Below are positions 1 to 7,557 of a DNA stretch of 64,000 nt, piece by piece. This stretch comes from Nonomuraea fuscirosea (GTDB lineage: Bacteria; Actinomycetota; Actinomycetes; Streptosporangiales; Streptosporangiaceae): the NCBI RefSeq assembly GCF_003001935.1, contig NZ_PVNG01000005.1:248001-312000 (forward strand). Reading direction: 5' to 3'. The notes under the pieces were generated by a model. The model made no database searches. It saw only the letters and a list, made by a program, of their open reading frames with translations, and was not told where the DNA came from. The translations under genes and the position numbers were made by a program. Position 1 is the first letter of the stretch. Every line of letters begins with the position of its first letter.

Positions 1-166
1 GCGATTCTCCCCTCCTGCGACGTCCGGCGGCCTGATCCGCGGCCGTCGGCCCGGCCCGCGTGCCCAGCCGCCAGCCCCTCCGCGACCTACGCGGGGCGGG
101 TGAGTCGGTGATCTGCGCGGGGCGGGCCGGTCGGCGGGCTCGTCCAGGCCGGCGAGGCGGTGCGGG

Positions 167-3115
167 TCAGCCGGCGGGGTCGTCCAGGCCGGCGAGGCGG
201 GCGCGGAGGGCGTCCGCGTCGCCGGGGGCGAGTTCGGCGGTGAGGGCGAGGGCGCGCTGGAGGGTCGAGCGGCCCTCGCGCAGCCGGCCCGCGGCCAGTT
301 GCGCCTCGCCGAGCCGGCGCAGCGTCCTCGCGCCGAGCGCGCGCTTGCCGCCCCGCCGCCAGGCCAGGGACCCGCGGTAGTAGGAGATCGCCTGCTCGTA
401 CTGGCCCAGCAGGTGGTGGATGTGGCCCAGGCTGTCGAGGGTGGCGGACTCGCCGGGCAGGTCGTGCAGCTCGCGGTGGATGGCCAGGGCCTCCTCACAG
501 CGCCGCAGTGCCTCCCCGTACGCGCCGAGCTGGGCGTGGAACCAGCCGATGTTGTTCAGCACCCGGCCCTCGCCGGCCCGGTCGCCGGCCGCCCGGCAGA
601 GGCGGAGCGCCTGGTCGCTCAGGCGCAGGCCCTCGTCGTACCGGCCGCGGCGGTCCTCGATCACGCTGCGGTAGATGAGGCAGATCGCCTGCCCGGCCGC
701 GTCGTCCTGCCCGCCGAACAGGTCCTGCGCCGCACGCAGGTGGGCGTCGCTGGTGGCGTCCTGGCCGAGCCGGATGAGGGCCTGGGCCAGCCCCACGTGG
801 GCGTGGGCCTGCGCGGCGGGGTCGTCCAGCCGGGCCGCCGCCTCCAGCGCGATGTGGTGCACGGCGGCCTGGTCGTCCGAGCGTCCCTCCTGTGACAGGA
901 AGCCCCAGCAAGCCCCGGCGAGCTGCCAGGCGTGCCGGTCGAAGCCGAGGCGGGCGGCGTGCCTGATCGCGGCCAGCAGCGTCCGGTGCTCGCGGCCGAA
1001 CCAGGCCTCGCTCTGCGCGCGGTCGGTGATGCGGGACACGACCACGCCGGGCCGCGGCGGCGCCGGGGTCAGCGGGACGCGGTGATAGAGGTCGAGCAGC
1101 CGGTCGCCCAGGCAGGCGCTGTGCAGGTAGTGGTCGAGCAGCCGGTGCAGTGCCTCGTGGCGTTCCGTCTCGGAGTCGTGCAGGCGGGTCAGCTCCTCGG
1201 CGTACGCGCGCAGCAGGTCGTGCCGGCCGTAACGTCCCGGGGTGCGCTCGACGGCCAGGTTCGCCCTGGTCAGCTCGGTCAGCAGGCGTTGCGCCTGGCG
1301 TACCGGGATGCCGGCCAGGCTGGCGGCCGCGGCGGTGGAGATCTCGGGCGCGGGCAGCAGGCCGCACAGGCGGAACAGGCGGGCGGCGTCGGGGGTGAGC
1401 GCGCGGTAGGACCAGGACAGGACGGTACGCATGTTCGTCGAGGCGTCGCCGCCGTCGAAGACGTCCAGCCCGTCGGCGCTGTCGCCGCTGTCGGCCCGGC
1501 CGCCGCGCGGGCCTTCGCCCTCGCCTTCCACGCCCTCCGCGTCACCGCCCGCCGAGCCGTCCCCTGAGCCGCCCGCTGGGCCGTTCTCTGGGCCGTCCCC
1601 TGGGCCGTCGAGGCCCGAGATCAGGGTGCCGAGAGGGAACGACGGGCGCGTCTGGGCGCGGGCGGCCACGATCGCCAGGGCCAGCGGCAGCCCGGCGCAC
1701 CGGGAGACGATGTCGTCCACCGCCCGCGGCTCGGCGTCCACCTTGTCCACCCCGAGCCGGCGGGTCAGCAGCAGGCGGGAGTGCTCGGGTGAGAACAGCC
1801 CCAGCGACAGCGTGCGGGCGCCCTCCGCCGCGACCAGTCCGGTCAGCTCGGCCCGGCTGGTGATCAGGGCCAGGCAGCCGGGCGCGTTCGGCAGCAGCGG
1901 CCGTACCTGGTCGGAGTCGAGGGCGTTGTCGAGCAGGATCAGCATGCGCCGCTCAGCGAGCAGGCTGCGGTAGAGCCCGACCTGCGCCTCCAGCGTGGCG
2001 CCCACCAGCTCGGACGGCACCCGCAGTGCGTCCAGGAACAGCCGCACCGCCTCCCCGGGCGGCCGGGCGATGTGGGTGGGGCCGTACCCCTGGAGGTTGA
2101 CGTAGAGCTGGCCGTCGGGGAAGCGGTCGCTCACCCGGTGCGCCCAGTGCACGGCCAGGGTGGTCTTGCCGACGCCGCCGGTGCCGGTGATCACGCAGGG
2201 GGCCATGGCGTGCGCGGCGGCGGAGCCGGGAGCCGGGAGCGTCAGCCGGTCCAGCGTGGCCAGCTCCTCCTCGCGGGCCGTGAACAGCTCGGTGTCGGGC
2301 GGAAGGTGCCGCGGCACGGCGACGACGGCGGGCGCCGTTCCCGTCAGGTCGTCGCGGCCGGCCAGGATCGCCTGGTGGAGGCGTTGCAGCTCTTCGCCCG
2401 GCTCGATGCCGAGCTCCTCGGCGAAGCGGCGCCGGACGCGGCGGAAGACGGCCAGGGCCTCGGTCCTGCGGTCGCAGCGCAGCAGCGCCGTCATGAGCAG
2501 GGAGACCAGGCGCTCGCGCAGCGGGTGCTCGCCGACCAGGGCCGTCAGCTCCGCCGCCGCCTCCTGGTGCCGTCCCCGCCGCAGGTCGAGGGCGAGCCGC
2601 CGTTCCAGCGCCGCCAGCCGTTCCTCCTCGATGCCGGGAACGACGACGTCGGGCAGCCACCGGCCCGCCACGTCGGCCAGCGCCGTCCCCTGCCACAGCG
2701 CGAGCCCGGCGCGCAGCAGCCCGATGGCGCGCTCCGCCCCGCCCTCGCCGCCCGTCTCGCCGCCGGCGTTCCCGGCCTCGCGGACCAGCTCGCGGAAGCG
2801 GAACAGGTCGATGCGGTCGCGGGCCACCGCGAGGCAGTAGCCGTGCGCCGAGGTCACCAGCTCGACCTCCTCGTACGGCGCCAGCAGCCGGCGGAGCCGG
2901 GAGATGTGCCCCTGCACGGCGTTGCGCGCGGACTCGGGCGACTCGGCCCCCCACAACGCGCTCACCAGCCGCGTCACCGGCACGGGACGCCCCGCTTCGA
3001 GCAGCAACATCGCCAGCACGGTCCGCTGCTGGGCGGTGGCGGGGCCGAGCCGTCGCCCGGCGTGCCACACCCCCACCGGTCCGAGCAGGCGGAACTCAAC
3101 GCCGTCCACGGTCAA
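167..3115 (-). CDS. AfsR/SARP-family transcriptional activator (wHTH-BTAD-NB-ARC-TPR)
   Basis: A 982-residue cytoplasmic regulator. Residues 1-95 form an OmpR-like winged helix, about 100-250 the bacterial transcriptional activation domain, and 300-500 an NB-ARC NTPase with P-loop GTGGVGKT at 311-318. The remainder is TPR helices. This is the AfsR architecture; the family activates secondary-metabolite and peptide clusters by binding direct repeats near -35. Residues about 501-555 are a Gly/Asp/Glu-rich low-complexity insertion not expected in the fold. It is divergent from the peptide/E1/M50 unit at 3283-5790, and SARP-type repeats lie between them, so I infer it is their pathway regulator. 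The start ATG at 3115 begins directly at the winged-helix domain (FRLLGPVGVW). The family call is firm; the target is inferred. Confidence 0.93.
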   Translation of the reverse strand: MTVDGVEFRLLGPVGVWHAGRRLGPATAQQRTVLAMLLLEAGRPVPVTRLVSALWGAESPESARNAVQGHISRLRRLLAPYEEVELVTSAHGYCLAVARDRIDLFRFRELVREAGNAGGETGGEGGAERAIGLLRAGLALWQGTALADVAGRWLPDVVVPGIEEERLAALERRLALDLRRGRHQEAAAELTALVGEHPLRERLVSLLMTALLRCDRRTEALAVFRRVRRRFAEELGIEPGEELQRLHQAILAGRDDLTGTAPAVVAVPRHLPPDTELFTAREEELATLDRLTLPAPGSAAAHAMAPCVITGTGGVGKTTLAVHWAHRVSDRFPDGQLYVNLQGYGPTHIARPPGEAVRLFLDALRVPSELVGATLEAQVGLYRSLLAERRMLILLDNALDSDQVRPLLPNAPGCLALITSRAELTGLVAAEGARTLSLGLFSPEHSRLLLTRRLGVDKVDAEPRAVDDIVSRCAGLPLALAIVAARAQTRPSFPLGTLISGLDGPGDGPENGPAGGSGDGSAGGDAEGVEGEGEGPRGGRADSGDSADGLDVFDGGDASTNMRTVLSWSYRALTPDAARLFRLCGLLPAPEISTAAAASLAGIPVRQAQRLLTELTRANLAVERTPGRYGRHDLLRAYAEELTRLHDSETERHEALHRLLDHYLHSACLGDRLLDLYHRVPLTPAPPRPGVVVSRITDRAQSEAWFGREHRTLLAAIRHAARLGFDRHAWQLAGACWGFLSQEGRSDDQAAVHHIALEAAARLDDPAAQAHAHVGLAQALIRLGQDATSDAHLRAAQDLFGGQDDAAGQAICLIYRSVIEDRRGRYDEGLRLSDQALRLCRAAGDRAGEGRVLNNIGWFHAQLGAYGEALRRCEEALAIHRELHDLPGESATLDSLGHIHHLLGQYEQAISYYRGSLAWRRGGKRALGARTLRRLGEAQLAAGRLREGRSTLQRALALTAELAPGDADALRARLAGLDDPAG

Positions 3116-3190
3116 TCACCCACGTCTTCCAGCCACCCCATGCCTCCGCGAGTGCCCGACGTGATCATCTCATGGCAGCCTAACCGCCGA

Positions 3191-3218
3191 CTCAGTGGAA
3201 ATTCAGCGCTATTTCAGC
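3191..3218 (+). promoter_or_regulatory. Putative SARP operator: three 11-bp-spaced direct repeats
   Basis: The sequence shows CTCAGT at 3191, TTCAGC at 3202 and TTCAGC at 3213, so the shared TCAG core recurs at exactly 11 bp (one helical turn). SARP activators are known to bind heptameric direct repeats with this 7+4 spacing just upstream of a -10 element. The array ends 64 bp before the 19-codon peptide gene, and the divergent neighbour encodes a SARP. Binding is inferred; the -10 region downstream (about 3227-3232) is not a strong match. Confidence 0.6.
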
Positions 3219-3282
3219 ACCAAAGACCACTCTTGCCTCAAGCGGCACTCACGGCCGCGGAACCCTCACGAGGAGGAATGTC

Positions 3283-3342
3283 ATGGAGATCAAGGTCAAG
3301 AAGGTCGAGTCCGTCAAGGCCACCCAGAACCCCGCCACGTGA
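3283..3342 (+). CDS. 19-residue putative RiPP precursor peptide
   Basis: A tiny gene encoding MEIKVKKVESVKATQNPAT. A perfect AGGAGG (3271-3276) sits six bases before the ATG, which strongly supports translation. The peptide is Lys/Val-rich for 12 residues, then ends in a polar ATQNPAT tail, and has no Cys. It is the first gene of a unit followed by an E1-like adenylating enzyme (3467) and an M50-type protease with PqqD-like N-terminus (4564). This is the layout of microcin C7/pantocin-type systems, where a short peptide is activated by a ThiF/MccB-like enzyme. The single Asn is at position 16; in MccA the C-terminal Asn is the modified residue, so trimming of PAT would be needed for that chemistry here. 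That role is inference. Confidence 0.65.
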   Translation: MEIKVKKVESVKATQNPAT

Positions 3343-3368
3343 GGCGCTGACACCGCCTGGCGATTTCT

Positions 3369-3430
3369 CCGCGGGGAGGGAGACGAAAGAACGACGCTCA
3401 CGTCGCGCAGCGCCGTCGCCCTCCCCGCGG
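3369..3430 (+). other. Strong stem-loop between peptide gene and modification genes
   Basis: A perfect 12-bp inverted repeat: CCGCGGGGAGGG at 3369-3380 pairs with CCCTCCCCGCGG at 3419-3430. After one mismatch it extends by 4 bp (3382-3385 with 3414-3417). An inner 5-bp hairpin (CGACG 3392-3396, CGTCG 3401-3405) sits in the loop. There is no T-run afterwards, so it is not a textbook intrinsic terminator. Read-through attenuation or 3' protection of the precursor message is the likeliest role, as is common after RiPP precursor genes. The function is inferred. Confidence 0.6.
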
Positions 3431-3466
3431 GGCCCCTCGAATCCGCGTACTGGCGCTGGAGGCACG

Positions 3467-4567
3467 ATGCGTGTGGCGTTGAAGGAATGTGACTGGGAGG
3501 CGGACGGCGAGGATCTGCTCGTGGTCTTCGACGCCCGCGAGGCGATCACGCTGAGCGATCCCGACGGACAGGTGGCCGCGCTCCTGAGCGAGCTGCGCCG
3601 GGCCCCGCGGACGGCGGCCGAGCTGAGCGCCGCCCTCGGCGCGCACGGGTTCGACGTCTCCGAGGACGACGTCGGCCAGGGCCTGCGCGGGCTCGACTCC
3701 CTGGGCCTGGTCGAGGACGCCGACGGCAGGAGCCTCGGCGACCCGGACGAGGACGAACGCCACTTCTCCAACCTCTGCTTCTACGGCACCTACGCCGCCC
3801 TGGACCGCCACCGGGCCGGCTTCCAGCGGCCGATGCGCGAGGCCCACGTCCTGGTGCTCGGCGTCGGCGGCGGCGGCTCCTCCCTGGTCCAGTGCCTGGC
3901 CGGCCTCGGCGTCGGCGAGATGACGCTGGTCGATCAGGACCGCGTCGAACCCCGCAACTTCGCCCGGCAGTTCCTCTACCGGCACGCCGACATCGGCCTG
4001 TCCAAGGCCGAGCGCGCGGCCGCGTGGGTGCGCGACTACGACCCGGGCATCAAGGTGAACGCCGTCGACCGCTGGGTCTCCTGCCCCGAGGACCTCGCGG
4101 ACCTGGTCGAGGGCATCGACCTGATCGCCGGCGGGCTCGACGGCCATCCGCACGCCAATCTCTGGGCGAACGAGGCCGCGGTCCGGGCCGGGGTCCCGTA
4201 CGTGCTGGGTGGCGCGAACCGTACGCAATTGATGTACCTCTCCGTGGATCCGGGCCGCACGGCCTGCCTGGCCTGCGACTACGAGGACCGGCCCGCCGAG
4301 GACACCTCGGAGGGGATCGCGTACCGGATCGTGGAGAACATGAAGCTGAGCAACCCGCTCACCGGGCCGATGGCGATGCAGGTCGGGTCGCTGCTCGCGT
4401 TCGAGGCGCAGCGCTACCTGACCGGGTACGAGCCGCCCCGCGCGGCCGGCTTCCGGGTGACCCTCGATCTGCGCGAAGGACTGACGCCCGCGTGGCAGGC
4501 CCTGCCCAGGAACCCCGACTGCCGGGTCTGCCGGCTGGCGCCGCCGCGCGAAGGTGAGCGCCGATGA
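3467..4567 (+). CDS. E1-like (ThiF/MccB-type) peptide-adenylating enzyme
   Basis: A 366-residue cytoplasmic protein. The N-terminal ~90 residues resemble a small PqqD-like peptide-recognition wing. The E1/ThiF Rossmann domain follows, with nucleotide loop GVGGGGSS at 132-139, the E1 signature DQDRVEPRNFARQ at 156-168 and a conserved Lys at 180. Two CxxC pairs (C267/C270 and C352/C355) probably hold a structural zinc, as in MccB and MoeB. The family adenylates a peptide C-terminus with ATP; MccB (microcin C7) and PaaA (pantocin A) are peptide-antibiotic examples. The ATG at 3467 follows a CTGGAGG-type Shine-Dalgarno. The stop overlaps the next start (ATGA), so the two are translationally coupled. 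The substrate is presumed to be the peptide at 3283. The exact chemistry is unknown. Confidence 0.85.
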   Translation: MRVALKECDWEADGEDLLVVFDAREAITLSDPDGQVAALLSELRRAPRTAAELSAALGAHGFDVSEDDVGQGLRGLDSLGLVEDADGRSLGDPDEDERHFSNLCFYGTYAALDRHRAGFQRPMREAHVLVLGVGGGGSSLVQCLAGLGVGEMTLVDQDRVEPRNFARQFLYRHADIGLSKAERAAAWVRDYDPGIKVNAVDRWVSCPEDLADLVEGIDLIAGGLDGHPHANLWANEAAVRAGVPYVLGGANRTQLMYLSVDPGRTACLACDYEDRPAEDTSEGIAYRIVENMKLSNPLTGPMAMQVGSLLAFEAQRYLTGYEPPRAAGFRVTLDLREGLTPAWQALPRNPDCRVCRLAPPREGERR

Positions 4568-5790
4568 CCGCTACGGGGACGGTCGCGCTCAAGGCGCTCA
4601 GCGTCGTACCGGAGGGAGAGGACGAGGTGCTGGTCGGCGACCCCGCCACCGGCACTTTCGTGACGATCCCGGCGGTCGGCGGGGTGGTGATCGCCGCCCT
4701 CCAGCGCGGAGCGAGCGTCGCGGAGGCGGCGGCCGAGGCCGAGGAGTTCGCCGGCGAGCCGGTGAACGTGCCGTCGTTCGTGGAGACGCTCGGGGAGCTC
4801 GGCTTCCTGGCCGACCCCGCGGACGAGTCCGCCGCGCCCGATCCCGTACGGACCGCGCCGATCCAGGCCCGTCGCTGGATGACCAGCGTCCGCCCGGAGA
4901 TCGTCCGGCCCTTCTTCGGCCGCGTGGCCTGGACCTGCTACGCCGCCTGCCTGCTGTTCTCGCTGGGCGTCTTCGTCTTCCGGCCGAACCTGATCCCCGC
5001 CCCCGCCACCGACGCCTTCCCCTTCGCCGACATCGGGCTGAGCGCGCTGGCCTGGCTGCCGTTCGTCTGGTTCGCGGCGGCCAGTCACGAGGTCGGCCAC
5101 TGGCTCGGCGCGCGGGCGCTCGGCATCCAGACCCGCTTCGGCGTCGACCGCCGCATGATCATGCTGGTCTTCGAGACGGACCTCACCCAGCTGTGGACGC
5201 TGCCGCGCCGCGTACGCTACGGCCCCCTGCTGGCCGGCCTCGCCGTGGACTCGGTGCTGCTCGCCGCCCTGCTCACCGGCCGGCTGCTGATCGATCTCGG
5301 CGTCTGGCGGGCACCTGAGCTGGTCGGGTCGCTGCTGGCCGCCTGGGCGTTCATCAAGGTCATGCAGATGCTCTGGCAGTGCCTGGTCTTCCTGCGCACC
5401 GACCTGTACGCGGTGCTGGTCAACGCGCTCGGCTGCCGCAATCTGTGGCGGGTGAAGTCGCTGATGCTGAAGCGGGCGTTCGGCCGGCTGAGCGCGGAGG
5501 AGACCGCAGAACTGGCGGACGCGAGCGAGGCCGACCTGCGTACCGGGCGCTGGTTCCGCTGGGTGTGGCTGGCCGGTGGAGCCGGCGTGGCCGCCTGGTT
5601 CTGCCTCCTGCTGCTGCCGGTCTTCGCCGAGGTGCTGCGCTGGGCCGCGGAAGGGCTGGCCGAGGGGCCGCTGACGGTGGGCTTCTGGTACCGGCTGCTC
5701 TGCGCGGGACTCCTGCTCGGCCCCGAGACGCTGGCCCTGGTCCTGGCCGTCAAGGAACACGCGGGCCGCTTCGCCGCCCGCCGCTCCTGA
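4564..5790 (+). CDS. PqqD-like / M50-type membrane metalloprotease
   Basis: A 408-residue membrane protein. Residues 1-90 form a PqqD-like/RRE-like wing (short beta strands, then FVETLGELGFL). Several membrane helices follow from about 115. The second helix group holds HEVGH at 175-179, the HExxH zinc motif of site-2/M50 peptidases. The long helical C-terminus has further membrane segments around 270-300 and 335-390. Such PqqD-M50 proteins often accompany modified-peptide clusters as leader-removing or exporting proteases. The start overlaps the stop of the E1-like gene by four bases. I infer that it processes and/or exports the product of the 3283 peptide. Confidence 0.82.
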   Translation: MTATGTVALKALSVVPEGEDEVLVGDPATGTFVTIPAVGGVVIAALQRGASVAEAAAEAEEFAGEPVNVPSFVETLGELGFLADPADESAAPDPVRTAPIQARRWMTSVRPEIVRPFFGRVAWTCYAACLLFSLGVFVFRPNLIPAPATDAFPFADIGLSALAWLPFVWFAAASHEVGHWLGARALGIQTRFGVDRRMIMLVFETDLTQLWTLPRRVRYGPLLAGLAVDSVLLAALLTGRLLIDLGVWRAPELVGSLLAAWAFIKVMQMLWQCLVFLRTDLYAVLVNALGCRNLWRVKSLMLKRAFGRLSAEETAELADASEADLRTGRWFRWVWLAGGAGVAAWFCLLLLPVFAEVLRWAAEGLAEGPLTVGFWYRLLCAGLLLGPETLALVLAVKEHAGRFAARRS

Positions 5791-5856
5791 CCTCACAGGC
5801 CCGCTCGCACCACGACGCCCTCCGGCAATTCCCGGATTCGGGATAAGGTCTCAAAT

Positions 5857-6324
5857 GTGGGACATCAGGTGAGGATCGTCGTGGATGATCTGTCCGGGGA
5901 GCGGATTGCCGCGTTTCTCCGTGAGCACATGCGGGAGATGCGGTCCACCACGCCCGAGGAGAGCGTGCACGCGCTCGACCTCGACGGGTTGCGCCGGCCC
6001 GAGGTCACGTTCTGGTCGGCGTGGGACGGCGAGGCGGTGATCGGGTGCGGGGCCGTCAAGCGGCTGGACGCGGAGCACGCCGAGTTGAAGTCGATGCGTA
6101 CCGCCGCCGAGCGCAAGCGTACGGGGATCGCGTCCCTGCTCATGGAGCACATCCTCATCGAGGCCAAGTCCATGGGGTTCGGCCGGTTGAGCCTGGAGAC
6201 CGGCTCGACCGAGTTCTTCCTGCCGGCGCGGAGGTTGTACGAGCGGTTCGGGTTCACGTACTGCGAGCCGTTCGCGGACTATCAGCCTGACGTGCACAGC
6301 GTGTTCATGACGCGGCGGCTCTAG
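5857..6324 (+). CDS. GNAT-family N-acetyltransferase
   Basis: A 155-residue GNAT protein. It has the core beta strands and the acetyl-CoA loop around KSMRTAAERKRTGIASLL, then the late motif ARRLYERFGFTYC. It transfers acetyl from acetyl-CoA to an unidentified amine. A -10-like TAAGGT (5844-5849) lies seven bases before the GTG at 5857, so the message may be leaderless. An alternative in-frame GTG at 5869 gives the N-terminus MRIVVDDLSG, which is common in this subfamily. Transcribed separately from the RiPP-like unit. Confidence 0.85.
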   Translation: MGHQVRIVVDDLSGERIAAFLREHMREMRSTTPEESVHALDLDGLRRPEVTFWSAWDGEAVIGCGAVKRLDAEHAELKSMRTAAERKRTGIASLLMEHILIEAKSMGFGRLSLETGSTEFFLPARRLYERFGFTYCEPFADYQPDVHSVFMTRRL

Positions 6325-6337
6325 CGTCGCGGCCGGC

Positions 6338-6883
6338 TCAGCCGGTCGCGAGGGGTCGTTGCATGAGGATCGTGTCGATCGAGCGGCCGTGCTTGTGGCC
6401 GACCTCGATCAGGCGGCCCGCATGGGCGAAGCCGAAGCGCTCGTGCAGGGCGACCGAGGCGGGGTTGCCGGTGTCGGCGATGACGGCGACCATGCGGCGG
6501 AAGCCCGCCGTCGCGCACCCGTCGATCAGAGGGCCGAGCAGGGCGCTGCCCAGCCCCTTGCCGGTCAGGCCGGGGGCCAGGTAGATCGAGTTCTCGACCG
6601 TGTAGCGGTAGGCCGGCTTGGGGCGCCACTGGCCGGCGTAGGCGTAGCCGGCCACGTCGCCCGACAGCTCGGCGATCAGGAACGGCAACCCGCGGGCGGT
6701 GAGGTCGGTCAGGCGCTGCCGCCAGTCGGTGAGCTGCGGCGGCGTCTGGTCGAAGGTGATCACGGTGTGGGTGACGTAGTGGGCGTAGATCTCCGCCACC
6801 TTCTTGAGGTCTTCCGGGGTCACGGGGCGGATGATCGTCTCGGCGTCTGTCACGATGTCCTCGTTTCTGCGGTTTCCGGTCAT
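6338..6883 (-). CDS. GNAT-family N-acetyltransferase, phosphinothricin-acetyltransferase-like
   Basis: A 181-residue acetyltransferase of the Pat/Bar-like subgroup: IRPVTPEDLKKVAEIYAHYV at the N-terminus, then an acceptor loop, LTGKGLGSALL as the acetyl-CoA motif and ASVALHERFGFAHAGRL near the end. Members acetylate phosphinothricin, methionine sulfone or other small amines; the substrate here is unknown. The ATG at 6883 overlaps the stop of the XRE/cupin gene (ATGA), implying a two-gene operon. This suggests the acetyltransferase is controlled with, or senses the same ligand as, that regulator. Confidence 0.87.
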   Translation of the reverse strand: MTGNRRNEDIVTDAETIIRPVTPEDLKKVAEIYAHYVTHTVITFDQTPPQLTDWRQRLTDLTARGLPFLIAELSGDVAGYAYAGQWRPKPAYRYTVENSIYLAPGLTGKGLGSALLGPLIDGCATAGFRRMVAVIADTGNPASVALHERFGFAHAGRLIEVGHKHGRSIDTILMQRPLATG

Positions 6884-7524
6884 GGCAGGACGATCATGAT
6901 GGTGTAGCGGACCGCTCCGGGGCCCGGATTGCGGAAGTGAGACGGTCCCCACAGCCGGAACCGCAGGCAGTCACCCGCATGGAGCTCGTGGGCGATGCCG
7001 TCCACGGTGAGCTCCAGGACGCCCTCCAAGATCCAGACGTGCTGCTCCTGACCGGGGACGGGCGGCCGGTCGTACGGGATGTCCGCGCCCGGCAGGAGGT
7101 GGCCTTCAACGATCTGGCCCTTGAGCCCGGGGTGCGGCGGGGACACCGAGCGCCGGGTGAAGCCCGACTCCTCGTCCCGCCACACCAGCTGCCGGCCGGC
7201 GCGCACCAGTTGCGGCGGCTCCGACTCCACCTCGGCCAGGAGGTGCGACATCGTCCGGCCGTAGGCCGCGCACAGCTTGCCCAGGAGTGCCGCGGTCGGG
7301 CTGATCTCCGCCCGCTCCAGCCGGGACAGGGTCGAACGGCTCACCCCTGTCCGGCCGGCGAGATCGTCCAGCGACCAGCCGCGCTCGGTCCGCAACTCGG
7401 CGAGCCGACCGGCCAGCCGCCCCTCGATGCCGCTGGAGGGATCGACCGGGCGGCCGGGGCCGTCGCTCTGGACGTCGGGACCGCCGGGTGCCCGCCCCTG
7501 GAGGCTTCTCATATGTGGGAGCAT
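6880..7524 (-). CDS. XRE-family regulator with C-terminal cupin domain
   Basis: A 214-residue regulator. A Cro/CI-type HTH is at about 35-90 (LAELRTERGWSLDDLAGRTGVS then TLSRLERAEISPT), and a cupin sensor domain at about 135-210 (HVWILEGVLELTVDG, then LRFRLWGPSHFRNPG). HTH-cupin proteins usually sense a small ligand and regulate themselves and neighbouring metabolic genes. It is followed by the overlapping acetyltransferase. A 14-bp perfect palindrome lies just upstream of its start, a good self-operator candidate. Start 7524 or the in-frame ATG at 7512 are both possible. Confidence 0.88.
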   Translation of the reverse strand: MLPHMRSLQGRAPGGPDVQSDGPGRPVDPSSGIEGRLAGRLAELRTERGWSLDDLAGRTGVSRSTLSRLERAEISPTAALLGKLCAAYGRTMSHLLAEVESEPPQLVRAGRQLVWRDEESGFTRRSVSPPHPGLKGQIVEGHLLPGADIPYDRPPVPGQEQHVWILEGVLELTVDGIAHELHAGDCLRFRLWGPSHFRNPGPGAVRYTIMIVLP

Positions 7525-7539
7525 ATCCCTGATCAGGGA
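7511..7539. promoter_or_regulatory. Palindromes at the XRE/cupin start: candidate auto-operator
   Basis: TCCCTGATCAGGGA at 7526-7539 is a perfect 14-bp palindrome immediately upstream of the regulator's ATG. ATATG (7511-7515) and CATAT (7522-7526) form a second inverted repeat with a 6-bp spacer over the start. The position suits repression by the XRE/cupin dimer. This is inference from symmetry only. Confidence 0.5.
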
Positions 7540-7557
7540 CGGGCGGCATCCCCGCGA

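Noticed and set aside
1..166. A gene upstream of the SARP stop
   Set aside because: Only short low-complexity frames are present, with no start signal or recognisable product; a neighbouring gene may lie outside the window.
2072..3466. Upstream extension of the E1-like reading frame, antisense to the SARP gene
   Set aside because: It is the complement-frame shadow of a well-supported gene, and the E1-like protein begins naturally at ATG 3467 with a Shine-Dalgarno.
3283..5790. Daptide-type interpretation of the peptide cluster (precursor ending in Thr plus M50 protease)
   Set aside because: Daptide loci need decarboxylase, aminotransferase and methyltransferase genes, none of which is present. 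The E1-like enzyme points to adenylation chemistry.
4414..5796. Long minus-strand frame opposite the M50 gene
   Set aside because: Low-complexity Arg/Gly/Pro/Gln translation typical of antisense frames at this GC, with no start signal. The plus strand encodes a clear membrane protease.
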